Of a DNA stretch of 53,319 nucleotides, positions 35,032-43,756 are shown in pieces (within the stretch, counting starts at the first letter, position 1; the number at the start of each line of letters is the position of its first letter). Source of the DNA: Chelativorans xinjiangensis (GTDB lineage Bacteria; Pseudomonadota; Alphaproteobacteria; Rhizobiales; Rhizobiaceae); NCBI RefSeq assembly GCF_009812055.1, contig NZ_WQNH01000034.1, positions 1 through 53,319 of the forward strand. Direction: 5' to 3'. Position numbers and translations under genes: made by a program. Below the pieces are notes generated by a model, which did not search any database, was not told the origin of the DNA, and saw only the letters and a list, made by a program, of their open reading frames with translations.

Positions 35032-36129
35032 TCACATCCGACGCAGATGATTGTCCCACGCCGGCGCCCCGGCCCTCGCGTCGGCGAGGACCCTTTGCGT
35101 CTCCGGCCCCGCGCTCACCACCGCGCCGCGTCCGCTGGTGGCAAGCACCCTTCCTTGCGCGGAAGGGGCGACGCCGCAGCCGTCGGCCAGCGTCTGGCGG
35201 CCGAGGCACCGTCCGGTTTCGGTATCCCAGAAGGCGATGAGGCCGCCGCGCGGGCTGGAGGTGGCGAGCACCGTGCCGGAGGCGTCCACTGCGAGGGAGC
35301 CGACATAGTTCTGCATGGCGTGCAGAACCTCCCGGGGGCCGGGAAAGAGCTCGATCTCGCGGCCGCGCCTGTGGCGGCCCACCAGCGGCGGGCGCTCCGC
35401 GGCCGCGCCTTCGTACTGGCAGCCGAACCAGACGTGGCCGGCCGCGTCCAGCGCCATGTGACGGATCGAGAGCCGGTTAAGCTCCGGCGCCAGCGCCGCC
35501 TTCTCCACCACCGCGCCGGAGGCGGCGTCGATATAGGCGAGGCTGGGCGCCATGGTGGCGAGGTTGAGCTTGGCGCGGCCGTAGTCCGGATGGGTGAGAA
35601 TGCCGCCATTGGCCACGCAGATGGTGCGGCCGTCGCGCAGAAGCATGGCCTCGTGCGGGCCGATGCCGTCGCTCGGAAACTCGCCGACGCGGCGGAAGCC
35701 GTCCGTCGCATCGTAGATGCCGACGACGCCGCGCCCCGCTTCGAAATCGTTCTCGGTTGCGAGCATCAGCCTGCCGTCGCGGGTGAAGACGCCGTGGCCG
35801 TGGAAGTGGCGGTCGGCCGCGGCGGCGATTGCTACCGGCTCCTTCCTGCCGGCCACGTCGAAAGCGACGGCGAAGCGGCCGGGCGAGCGGGCAAAGGCCA
35901 CGGCGCGGCGGCGCGGCGGATCGATGGCGAAGGAGTGGCCACGCGCCTCGAGCGGCAGCACCAGCCGATCGCGGCCCTTCTCGTCGATGACGGCGGCCTC
36001 GAAGCGGCCGCTGTTGAGCCTGGCGCCGAGGAAGAGCGCCTCCTCGGCGGCGTCCGCCCAGGCGAGCGCGAGCGCGGCTCCGCCGGCAAGTATAAGAAAC
36101 GTCCTGCGGTCAATCGCCGTCGAGCGCAT
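35032..36129 (-). CDS. DUF1513 domain protein with Tat signal
   Basis: A 365-residue periplasmic protein. The N-terminus IDRRTFLILAGG, with Arg8-Arg9 and a following hydrophobic core, is a twin-arginine signal, hinting at a folded or cofactor-bearing protein. The mature part is a beta-propeller-like series of repeats (HGHGVFTRDGRLMLATENDF, VGIYDATDGF, AFWDTETGR) typical of DUF1513. This family travels with imelysins and di-heme oxidoreductases in iron-related operons; its own role is unknown. It is last in the operon and overlaps the preceding imelysin by 20 bases. Confidence 0.85.
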   Translation of the reverse strand: MRSTAIDRRTFLILAGGAALALAWADAAEEALFLGARLNSGRFEAAVIDEKGRDRLVLPLEARGHSFAIDPPRRRAVAFARSPGRFAVAFDVAGRKEPVAIAAAADRHFHGHGVFTRDGRLMLATENDFEAGRGVVGIYDATDGFRRVGEFPSDGIGPHEAMLLRDGRTICVANGGILTHPDYGRAKLNLATMAPSLAYIDAASGAVVEKAALAPELNRLSIRHMALDAAGHVWFGCQYEGAAAERPPLVGRHRRGREIELFPGPREVLHAMQNYVGSLAVDASGTVLATSSPRGGLIAFWDTETGRCLGRQTLADGCGVAPSAQGRVLATSGRGAVVSAGPETQRVLADARAGAPAWDNHLRRM

Positions 36130-37189
36130 TGAAACCCATCGTCAGGCCTATGGCAGCCGAAAGCTGCTCGCTTATCGTGTGGTCGGCGCCCTCCAGCGCG
36201 ACGCCGGCATAGGAGATACGGCCACGGTCCTCCGCATCGGTGAAGGCCGTTTCCGCCGGCGCCCCCACCTCTTCCAACGTCCCGAGGGCGTGCTCCATGT
36301 CAAAAAGCACGGAATCGACGATGGCGCCGTCCGCCGCGTCGAGGTGCGTCTTGAAGTCCGCCGCGTCGACCAGCCCCATCATGCCTTCGATCTGTGTGCC
36401 GACAAGGTCGAAGGTCAGGTTGGAGCGCCAGAACGGCGCGCGTTTGCCGTTGGCTTTGTCGGGATTCGCGCCGAGAGCGGGCAGAAGCTCGGCATTGCGG
36501 GTGAACTGCAGCCCCGTCGTCAGCGCCTTGACGATCTCACCGGCCACCTCGCCCGGCGAGCGGTAGAGCGCGCTGTCGGCGGAAGGCCGCGTGAACTGGG
36601 AATGGAAGGGCGCGTCCGGCGCCCAAGCTTGCGCGAGCGCCTTGGCGCGCGCCGCCAGGTTTGTGGCGATGGCCGTGCCGTAGCGGCAACGGAAGGCGCC
36701 GTCGGCGCCCGCAAGCTCTTCTGCACCGGAGCCGAAAAGCACGAACTCGAGCGCCGGCAGGCCCTGCAGGGCCACGCTCTTCTCCTTCAGGCCCGCAGGG
36801 GCCGCGGCACTCTCATCCTCGTTCGCAAGCACGCCCTGCACCTGGCGCAGAGTGACGCCGCGCATGTCGGGCCAGAAGAACAGGTGCTCGAAACGGTTCT
36901 CTTCGACCAGAGGCCCGAAGCGCAGGATGGAGACCGGCCCCCAGGCCCGCACCGTATCGGCAAAGGTGGCGCGCGCTTCTGCCAGGGTATCGTCGCCGGG
37001 CGCCGCGCAAAGCTCTCCCATCTTGCCGTCGAGACGCCCGGTTACACCGGAAAAAGCGGCGAGACTCGGTGCGACGTAGCGCTCTGCCACGCGCTGGCCG
37101 ATGTCGGGCGGAACGGTTTCCGCCGCATCCTGCGCATGCGCCGGCAGGGCGCAGGCAAGGACGAGGCAAAGAAGCGCGTTCCTCAGCAT
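36110..37189 (-). CDS. Imelysin family protein (second of the cluster)
   Basis: A 359-residue periplasmic protein with a signal peptide ending in LPAHA at about residue 19. The mature part is the helical imelysin fold, with MRGVTLRQVQGVL and LQGLPALEFVLFG as its best-conserved sections; the classic GxHxxE motif is here replaced by GLPALEF. Imelysins are iron-regulated and thought to help iron handling outside the cytoplasm. The ATG at 37189 shares one base with the upstream stop. A much longer open frame in this phase exists upstream but is only the shadow of the di-heme gene. Confidence 0.87.
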   Translation of the reverse strand: MLRNALLCLVLACALPAHAQDAAETVPPDIGQRVAERYVAPSLAAFSGVTGRLDGKMGELCAAPGDDTLAEARATFADTVRAWGPVSILRFGPLVEENRFEHLFFWPDMRGVTLRQVQGVLANEDESAAAPAGLKEKSVALQGLPALEFVLFGSGAEELAGADGAFRCRYGTAIATNLAARAKALAQAWAPDAPFHSQFTRPSADSALYRSPGEVAGEIVKALTTGLQFTRNAELLPALGANPDKANGKRAPFWRSNLTFDLVGTQIEGMMGLVDAADFKTHLDAADGAIVDSVLFDMEHALGTLEEVGAPAETAFTDAEDRGRISYAGVALEGADHTISEQLSAAIGLTMGFNALDGD

Positions 37190-38706
37190 CACAGCGACTC
37201 CAGGAAGCGGATGAGGTTGTCGCGGTCGGATTTTTCCATCTCCACCACCTTCCGGCGTGCCGCCTCCGCCTCGCCACCGTGCCACAACACGGCTTCCAGC
37301 AGCGTGCGGGCGCGGCCGTCGTGCAGGAACCCTGCCTCGCCGCTGACGGTCTTGGCAAGGCCGATGCCCCAAAGAGCCGGCGTGCGCCACTCGTGGCCGG
37401 TGGCCGTGCCTTCCGGCCGGTTGTCGGCGAGGCCCTCGCCCATGTCGTGCAGGAGAAGGTCGGTATAGGGCCAGATGAGCTGGAAGGCGAGCGCCGGCAC
37501 CGCCGCATCGCGCCGCGTAACGTATTTCGGCGTATGGCAGTCGGCGCAGCCCGTCTCGTAGAACACCCTTTTCCCGGCAAGAACCTGGCTGTCCTCCACG
37601 CCCCGGCGGGCGGGGACGGCGAGGTTTTGCGAATAGAAGGCCACGAGTTCCAGAAGCTCCGCCGGCACCTCCTCGGCGCCGAGGTGCGGCTGGGCGCCGT
37701 GAGGCAGTTTGCGGCAGGGCTTTTGCGCCGCCGTGCACTCGCCCCAATGGTCCGGCACCAGCGGCGTGGAAAGGCCCATGTCGCCAGAGAATGCATCCGC
37801 CGTCTGCTGCTTCACACTTGCCGCGTTGCCCTTCCAGCCAAAGCGGCCAAGGCGCCATTCGCCCGTCTCGTCGCGCACCTGGCGGGCGCGGCCGGAGATG
37901 CCGTCACCGTCCACATCCTCGGGGTCCTCACGAGCGAGGATGTCGCCCTCGTCGATCGCCTCCAGGAGGCCGAGACCGATCATCGGCGGGGCGACGCGCG
38001 CCGACAGCATGGCGTCCGGATGAAGCGGTCCGTAGCCGGGGTTGTCGACGGCAATCGTCGGCTTGCGCAGCCTCACCGTCTCCCCGCCGTTGAGCCTGAC
38101 GGGGATTTCCTCGTAGTCGATGCGCACGCGGCCTTCGGCGGGCAGGCCCGCCACGGCGAAGTCCTGTAGCTGCCCGCCATAGACGGGTTCGGGGGCGCTG
38201 GAAAGATAGCCGGCGCGCACGGCCTCTTCCTGCTCCTCGCCGGGCGGCACGGAAAGGCGCACCAGCAGCGAGACGGCGGAATCCTCGGCATGCGCGGGCG
38301 GGTGGCCGCGCCCGTCCTTGATGTGGCAGGACTGGCAGGCCCGGGCGTTGAACAGCGGGCCGAGGCCGTCGGAGGCCTGGGTGGAGGACGGCGACGACAC
38401 CCATTCCTTGCGGAACAGCCCGTTGCCGAGCAGGAACCGCTGCTCCCCCTCGAACTCCAGATTGGCCGAGGGGTGGGAGAAAACGTCGGCGTTGATGCGT
38501 TTCGTGGAGGTCGCCGCCCCAGCCGGCATGCGCTCGAAGGGCTCGGCCTTGTCGAATGCCGTCGCCTGGCGAACGACCTTTTCGACCCGCGCCCGGTCGG
38601 CCTCGCTCAGATCGTCCCGCGGCGCGGGCGCACGTGCCTGAACGGCAAAGGCGGCGAGCAAGCCCGCCGCCGCCAGGGTCGAATAAAAGCGAAGAGATAA
38701 ACGCAT
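37189..38706 (-). CDS. Di-heme oxidoreductase family protein (DUF1111/DHOR)
   Basis: A 505-residue periplasmic c-type cytochrome. The signal peptide spans about residues 1-25. Two heme-binding motifs, CQSCH (124-128) and CADCH (387-391), lie in separate domains, as in the DHOR family related to MauG-like and thiol-oxidoreductase-like cytochromes. It probably carries electrons for a partner in the imelysin operon, possibly for iron oxidation or reduction; this is inference. I chose the ATG at 38706 over the GTG directly upstream. No clear ribosome-binding site precedes it, because the mosaic repeat begins 13 bases upstream. Confidence 0.88.
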   Translation of the reverse strand: MRLSLRFYSTLAAAGLLAAFAVQARAPAPRDDLSEADRARVEKVVRQATAFDKAEPFERMPAGAATSTKRINADVFSHPSANLEFEGEQRFLLGNGLFRKEWVSSPSSTQASDGLGPLFNARACQSCHIKDGRGHPPAHAEDSAVSLLVRLSVPPGEEQEEAVRAGYLSSAPEPVYGGQLQDFAVAGLPAEGRVRIDYEEIPVRLNGGETVRLRKPTIAVDNPGYGPLHPDAMLSARVAPPMIGLGLLEAIDEGDILAREDPEDVDGDGISGRARQVRDETGEWRLGRFGWKGNAASVKQQTADAFSGDMGLSTPLVPDHWGECTAAQKPCRKLPHGAQPHLGAEEVPAELLELVAFYSQNLAVPARRGVEDSQVLAGKRVFYETGCADCHTPKYVTRRDAAVPALAFQLIWPYTDLLLHDMGEGLADNRPEGTATGHEWRTPALWGIGLAKTVSGEAGFLHDGRARTLLEAVLWHGGEAEAARRKVVEMEKSDRDNLIRFLESL

Positions 38707-38718
38707 CACACCAGCACG

Positions 38719-38815
38719 TTAGACCAATTCATCGAATCGATGAATTGGTCTAACTCCTTGTTTTGTCGCAATTCCGGACGGAAAACCGGTTTCCACTTTT
38801 CCTGGAATTGCTATA
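38719..38815 (-). repeat. Mosaic intergenic repeat, copy C
   Basis: Begins with a perfect 17-bp palindrome around a single base (38719-38735 and 38737-38753) and continues with the same body as copy A. It separates the first imelysin gene from the di-heme gene in an otherwise compact operon, and its hairpin could trim or end the upstream message. Confidence 0.8.
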
Positions 38816-38853
38816 GAAAAGGCCGCCGCACCTGGCGCGACGGCCCGCCAATC

Positions 38854-40107
38854 TTACTGGAAGACCGCGTTGGGATCGTCCAGGCTGTCGGAGCCTTCGA
38901 TCGTCACGCCGGAAAGGTCAAGCGCCGCGATGACGCGCTCGATGGAGCGGGTCTGGTCAACGAGGCCGTCGATAAGCGCCTGCACGGCGGCGTTGCCGTC
39001 CGCGTTGCCCTCGCCGATCATCTGGTCGTAGGCCTCGACCGTCTCGGCACGGTCTTTAAGTGCTTCGGCGGCTTGAAGCGTGGCGGCGAGCTTGGCTTCC
39101 ATCTCGTCGGCAAGGGCCGGATCCGCCTCGCGCACCAGTTCGGCCAGGCTAGGCCCCTCCACTGTCCCGCCGCCGGTCCGCTCATAGCGGCCGAAATAGA
39201 CGTTGTTGATACCGAGAACGTCATAATAGTGGCTGTTGTGGGTGTTGTCGGAGAAGCAGTCGTGCTCCTCCTCCGGATCGTTCAGGAGCAGCCCGAGCTT
39301 CATGCGCTCGCCAGCAAGCTCACCGTAGGAGAGTGAGCCGAGGCCGGTCAGCATGGCCGTCAGCCCGGTCTCCGGCTCGCCTTCGCTGAGTGCCGTGCGC
39401 CCCTCGCCGCCTTCCTTCCAGTTGACCACCATCTCTTCCAGGTCGGCAACCAGCAGGTCCGCCGCCGCCTTGAGATATTGCGCGCGACGCTCGCAGTTGT
39501 CGCCGGTGCAGTCCTCAGTGTCGAAATCCGTATAGGGGCGGTTGCCGGCACCGGGTCCTGTTCCGTTCAGGTCCTGCCCCCACAAGAGGAACTCGATGGC
39601 GTGGTAGCCGGTGGCGACATTGGCCTCGATGCCGCCCAACTCGTGCAGGGACTGGATGAGGTCGGGCGTGATCTGCGAAGCATCGACGGTCTCGCCGGCA
39701 GCGCTCACCTCGTCGTTGGCAATGACGTTGACCGTGTAGAAGCTGTTTTCATCGGACTCGGTGCCGTAGCTGGCGTCGACGTAGTCGATCAGCCCCTCAT
39801 CCAGCGGCCAGGCGTTCACCCGGCCTTCCCACTCGTCGACGATGGCGTTGCCGAAGCGGTAAGCCTCTGTCTGCTGGTAGGGTGCGCGGGAAGCCAGCCA
39901 GGCCTCGCGGGCGGCGGTCAGCGTCTCCTCGGAAGGATCGGCAATCAGCGCATCCACCGCGCCTTGCAGGGCGCGCGCCGTCTCCAGGCTGTCCTCGTAG
40001 CCGGCGAGCGCAATGTCGGCATAGGTATTCAGAACGGCCGAGGGCTCGGCGGCATGGGCAGCGGAAACGGCCATGCCGGCCGTGGCGAAAGCAATCGTCA
40101 GCTTCAT
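38854..40107 (-). CDS. Imelysin family iron-regulated protein (first of the cluster)
   Basis: A 417-residue periplasmic protein with a signal peptide of about 19 residues ending in SAAHA. It has the imelysin motif GYHAIEFLLWG (167-177, the GxHxxE core). This is peptidase family M75 by name, but structures of related proteins argue for metal or ligand binding instead of proteolysis. Other conserved parts are EAYRFGNAIVDEWEGRVNAWP and GINNVYFG. AGGAT precedes the ATG. It is the first gene of the iron-linked operon; an 18-bp palindrome lies upstream. Confidence 0.9.
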   Translation of the reverse strand: MKLTIAFATAGMAVSAAHAAEPSAVLNTYADIALAGYEDSLETARALQGAVDALIADPSEETLTAAREAWLASRAPYQQTEAYRFGNAIVDEWEGRVNAWPLDEGLIDYVDASYGTESDENSFYTVNVIANDEVSAAGETVDASQITPDLIQSLHELGGIEANVATGYHAIEFLLWGQDLNGTGPGAGNRPYTDFDTEDCTGDNCERRAQYLKAAADLLVADLEEMVVNWKEGGEGRTALSEGEPETGLTAMLTGLGSLSYGELAGERMKLGLLLNDPEEEHDCFSDNTHNSHYYDVLGINNVYFGRYERTGGGTVEGPSLAELVREADPALADEMEAKLAATLQAAEALKDRAETVEAYDQMIGEGNADGNAAVQALIDGLVDQTRSIERVIAALDLSGVTIEGSDSLDDPNAVFQ

Positions 40108-40160
40108 TAAAAATCCTCCAAAGCAGGTTTATGGGTGCGGAGGACAAGCCTTACCCCACC

Positions 40161-40178
40161 TCACTAATTGTGGAGTGA
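40161..40178. promoter_or_regulatory. Candidate operator upstream of the imelysin operon
   Basis: TCACT-AATTGTGG-AGTGA is a perfect interrupted palindrome 54 bases before the imelysin ATG. It lies inside an AT-rich patch where a promoter is expected. It does not match the Irr or RirA boxes I know, but its place suits a repressor of an iron-regulated operon. Confidence 0.35.
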
Positions 40179-40236
40179 AAAAATCACATTTGAAGCCGCC
40201 CCGCAAGACACCATACCTGAAAGGAAAAAGAACGCC

Positions 40237-41043
40237 TTATCCCAGCAGGAAAAGCGCCGTAAGCCCCAGAACCCCGACGAGAATCCGCCACCAGCCGAAC
40301 AGCGCATAGCCGCGCCGGGAGACAAAGCCGAGCAACGAGCGCACCACGATCACGCCGGCGATGAAGGCGGCTATGAAGCCGACGGCGATGATCTCCACGT
40401 CGGCGGCGGTGAGGACGCTGTAGTTTTTGTAGAGATCGTAGGCGAAGGCGCCAGCCATGGTGGGCATGGCGAGGAAGAAGGAAAATTCCGCCGCCGCGCG
40501 CTTGTCGGCGCCCAGGATGAGCCCACCGACGATCGTCGCGCCGGAGCGCGAGGTGCCGGGGATCATGGACAGGCACTGGAACAGGCCTATCTTGAAATAC
40601 ATGGGCAGCGGAAAGCGGGTGATGTCGTCGTAGAGCGGCGCCTTGACCCAGCGGTCGACCCAAAGAAGCACGATGCCGCCCAGGATAAGCATGATGCAGA
40701 TCAGCCTTGGCGTCTCGAAGAGCACGGTCTTGATGACGGTGTAGGCGAGCACGCCGATGACGGCGGCCGGCAGGAAGGCGACGAGAATTCCGATCACGAA
40801 GCGCCGGGTTGCCGGGTCGTGCGGCAAATCGACGGCCATTTTCCACAAGCGCGCGGCATAAACGCTCAAGATCGCCAGAATGGCGCCGAGCTGGATGAGG
40901 ATCTCGAAGGCCTTGCCGGTCGACTTGAAGCCGAGGAAATGGCCTGCCAACAGAATATGCCCCGTGGAGGAGACGGGAATGAACTCGGTCAACCCCTCCA
41001 GAACGCCGAGCAGGAGGGCTTCCGCAATGGTCTGGTCCGGCAC
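40237..41043 (-). CDS. uppP: Undecaprenyl-diphosphatase
   Basis: Removes a phosphate from undecaprenyl diphosphate so the lipid carrier can be reused in cell-wall synthesis; loss lowers and excess raises bacitracin resistance. The 268-residue, multi-helix membrane protein has [14 protein letters not shown] (16-29) and PGTSRSGAT (162-170), the two active-site motifs. The start is a GTG at 41043 with AGGAGAAAGC before it, giving the normal family length; an ATG at 41166 would add about 40 unrelated residues. It lies 129 bases upstream of the imelysin operon and is divergent from the fzlA-like gene. Confidence 0.94.
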   Translation of the reverse strand: MPDQTIAEALLLGVLEGLTEFIPVSSTGHILLAGHFLGFKSTGKAFEILIQLGAILAILSVYAARLWKMAVDLPHDPATRRFVIGILVAFLPAAVIGVLAYTVIKTVLFETPRLICIMLILGGIVLLWVDRWVKAPLYDDITRFPLPMYFKIGLFQCLSMIPGTSRSGATIVGGLILGADKRAAAEFSFFLAMPTMAGAFAYDLYKNYSVLTAADVEIIAVGFIAAFIAGVIVVRSLLGFVSRRGYALFGWWRILVGVLGLTALFLLG

Positions 41044-41181
41044 GCTTTCTCCTTGGCTGGGTTTGCTTGTCAGGCCCGGCGTCTGCCCGTATAGCTCGGC
41101 GGAGAACTCGGGAATCAGACCGCCTGAGGAATACCGTCGCGGCCACGAAATGACCAGAGCATTCATGTATCACGTGCAGCC

Positions 41182-41870
41182 ATGCTGACCCTGTTTCACC
41201 ATCCGCTCTACGCCTCCTGCCGATTCGTCCGCTTGGCTTTCGGCGAATACGGCGAGGAGCTCGCCCTGATCGAGGAGCGCCCCTGGGCGCGACGCAAGGA
41301 GTTTTTGTCGCTCAATCCGGCCGGCACAATCCCCGTGCTCCTGGCGGAAGGCGACCATGTCATCGTCGGCGCGACGGTGATCGGCGAGTACCTCGACGAG
41401 ACGCGCGGCGCCTTTAAGCGCGAGAAGCGGCTGATGGCCGAGGATTCCATCGCCCGGGCGGAAATCCGCCGCCTCGTCGACTGGTATCTGGTCAAGACCG
41501 AAGGCGACGTGACGCGGCATCTGGTGCGTGAGCGGGCGCTGAAGCCGCTGATGGGCGGCGAGGGTGGCGGGGCGCCCGATTCCGCAGCCATACGCGCGGC
41601 GCGGGCAAACGTGCGCCAGCACCTGAAATACACCAACTGGCTGGCCGCCACGCGCGACTGGCTGGCCGGCCCGCGCCTTTCCTATGCGGACGTGGCGGCG
41701 GCCGCGGCGCTCTCGACCCTCGATTATCTCGGCGAGATCGAGTGGCGCGAGTATCCGGCGGCGCGCGACTGGTACAGCCGCATGAAGTCGCGCCCCTCCT
41801 TCCGTTCCCTCCTGAGTGACCGCGTGCGCGGGCTTTCACCCGCCTCCCACTACGCGGACCTGGATTTCTG

Positions 41871-41871
<1 letters not shown>
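41182..41871 (+). CDS. fzlA: Glutathione S-transferase-like protein, probable FzlA
   Basis: A 229-residue protein with a thioredoxin-like N-terminal domain ([12 protein letters not shown], 43-54) and a helical C-terminal domain. The sequence matches FzlA, a GST homologue that binds FtsZ and activates septal wall synthesis in Caulobacter and is conserved in alphaproteobacteria. The ending HYADLDF corresponds to the C-terminal tail known to be important for FzlA's work with FtsW. It probably lacks GST enzyme activity. The neighbouring uppP also serves cell-wall synthesis. The stop overlaps the queG ATG by one base. The symbol is my best reading, not certain. Confidence 0.75.
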
Positions 41872-43031
<1,160 letters not shown>

Positions 43032-43039
43032 GCGGGAGA

Positions 43040-43756
43040 ATGCCGCAGAAGGCCATGATGCTCGCCGCCGGCCTCGGCACGCGCATGCGGCCGTTGACGG
43101 AGACGACGCCGAAGCCGCTCGTGCCCGTCGCCGGAAAGCCGCTGATCGACTGGGGGCTCGACGCGCTGCAACGGGCGGGCGTGGCGGAAGTCGTGGTGAA
43201 CGTCCATCATCTGCCGGATTTGATGACCGCCCATCTTGGCCGGCGCACCGCCCCCCGGATAACGATCTCCGATGAACGCGACATGCTGCTCGATTCGGGC
43301 GGCGGTGTCGTCAAGGCGCTTCCCCTTCTGGGTACGGAGCCCTTCCTCGTCCTCAACGCTGACACGTTCTGGATCGACCGGGGCGAGCCGAACCTTGGGC
43401 GCCTTGCCCTTGCATGGGACGCCGCCCGCATGAATATACTCATGCTCCTGGCGGACCCGGCTTCCGCCACAGGGCACACGGGCAAGGTGGACTTCACCAT
43501 GGATGGGGAAGGGCGGTTGGAACGCGCGCGCGAGGGGGAGGACGGCTTCATCTATGCCGGCGCCTTCATCGTCCATCCGCGCCTGTTCGCCGGCGCCCCC
43601 GCCGGCCCGCATTCCCTCAACATGCAGTTCGACCAGGCCGCCGCTTCAGGTCGGTTCTTCGGCCTGCCCCTCGACGGCCACTGGATCACCGTCGGCACGC
43701 CTGGGGCGATCGCTCCCGCGGAGGCGGCGCTGCGGCGGCTCGGCGCGGCCCCGTGA
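43040..43756 (+). CDS. Nucleotidyltransferase family protein, MurU-like
   Basis: A 238-residue sugar-1-phosphate nucleotidyltransferase. The N-terminal loop LAAGLGTRMRPLT (8-20) and PKPLVPVAGKPLI bind the nucleotide, VLNADTFW holds the metal-binding Asp, and HWITVGTPG is near the end. It is close to MurU, the N-acetylmuramate-1-phosphate uridylyltransferase of the recycling pathway that bypasses fosfomycin targets. In many relatives it is paired with an AmgK-type kinase and tsaE; here queG stands in that place. The ATG at 43040 follows GCGGGAGA. The stop overlaps addB. Confidence 0.85.
   Translation: MPQKAMMLAAGLGTRMRPLTETTPKPLVPVAGKPLIDWGLDALQRAGVAEVVVNVHHLPDLMTAHLGRRTAPRITISDERDMLLDSGGGVVKALPLLGTEPFLVLNADTFWIDRGEPNLGRLALAWDAARMNILMLLADPASATGHTGKVDFTMDGEGRLERAREGEDGFIYAGAFIVHPRLFAGAPAGPHSLNMQFDQAAASGRFFGLPLDGHWITVGTPGAIAPAEAALRRLGAAP

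Noticed and set aside
36110-37858. Longer imelysin gene starting at 37858
   Set aside because: The extra 223 codons overlap the di-heme gene in another frame and are Arg-rich with no motif. The signal peptide starts at 37189.
38740-39336. Plus-strand frame beginning in repeat copy C
   Set aside because: Starts within the repeat and runs antisense to the imelysin gene; not a gene.
40237-41166. uppP start at the ATG 41166
   Set aside because: Adds about 40 residues not found in UppP and lacks a ribosome-binding site; the GTG at 41043 has AGGAG at the right distance.
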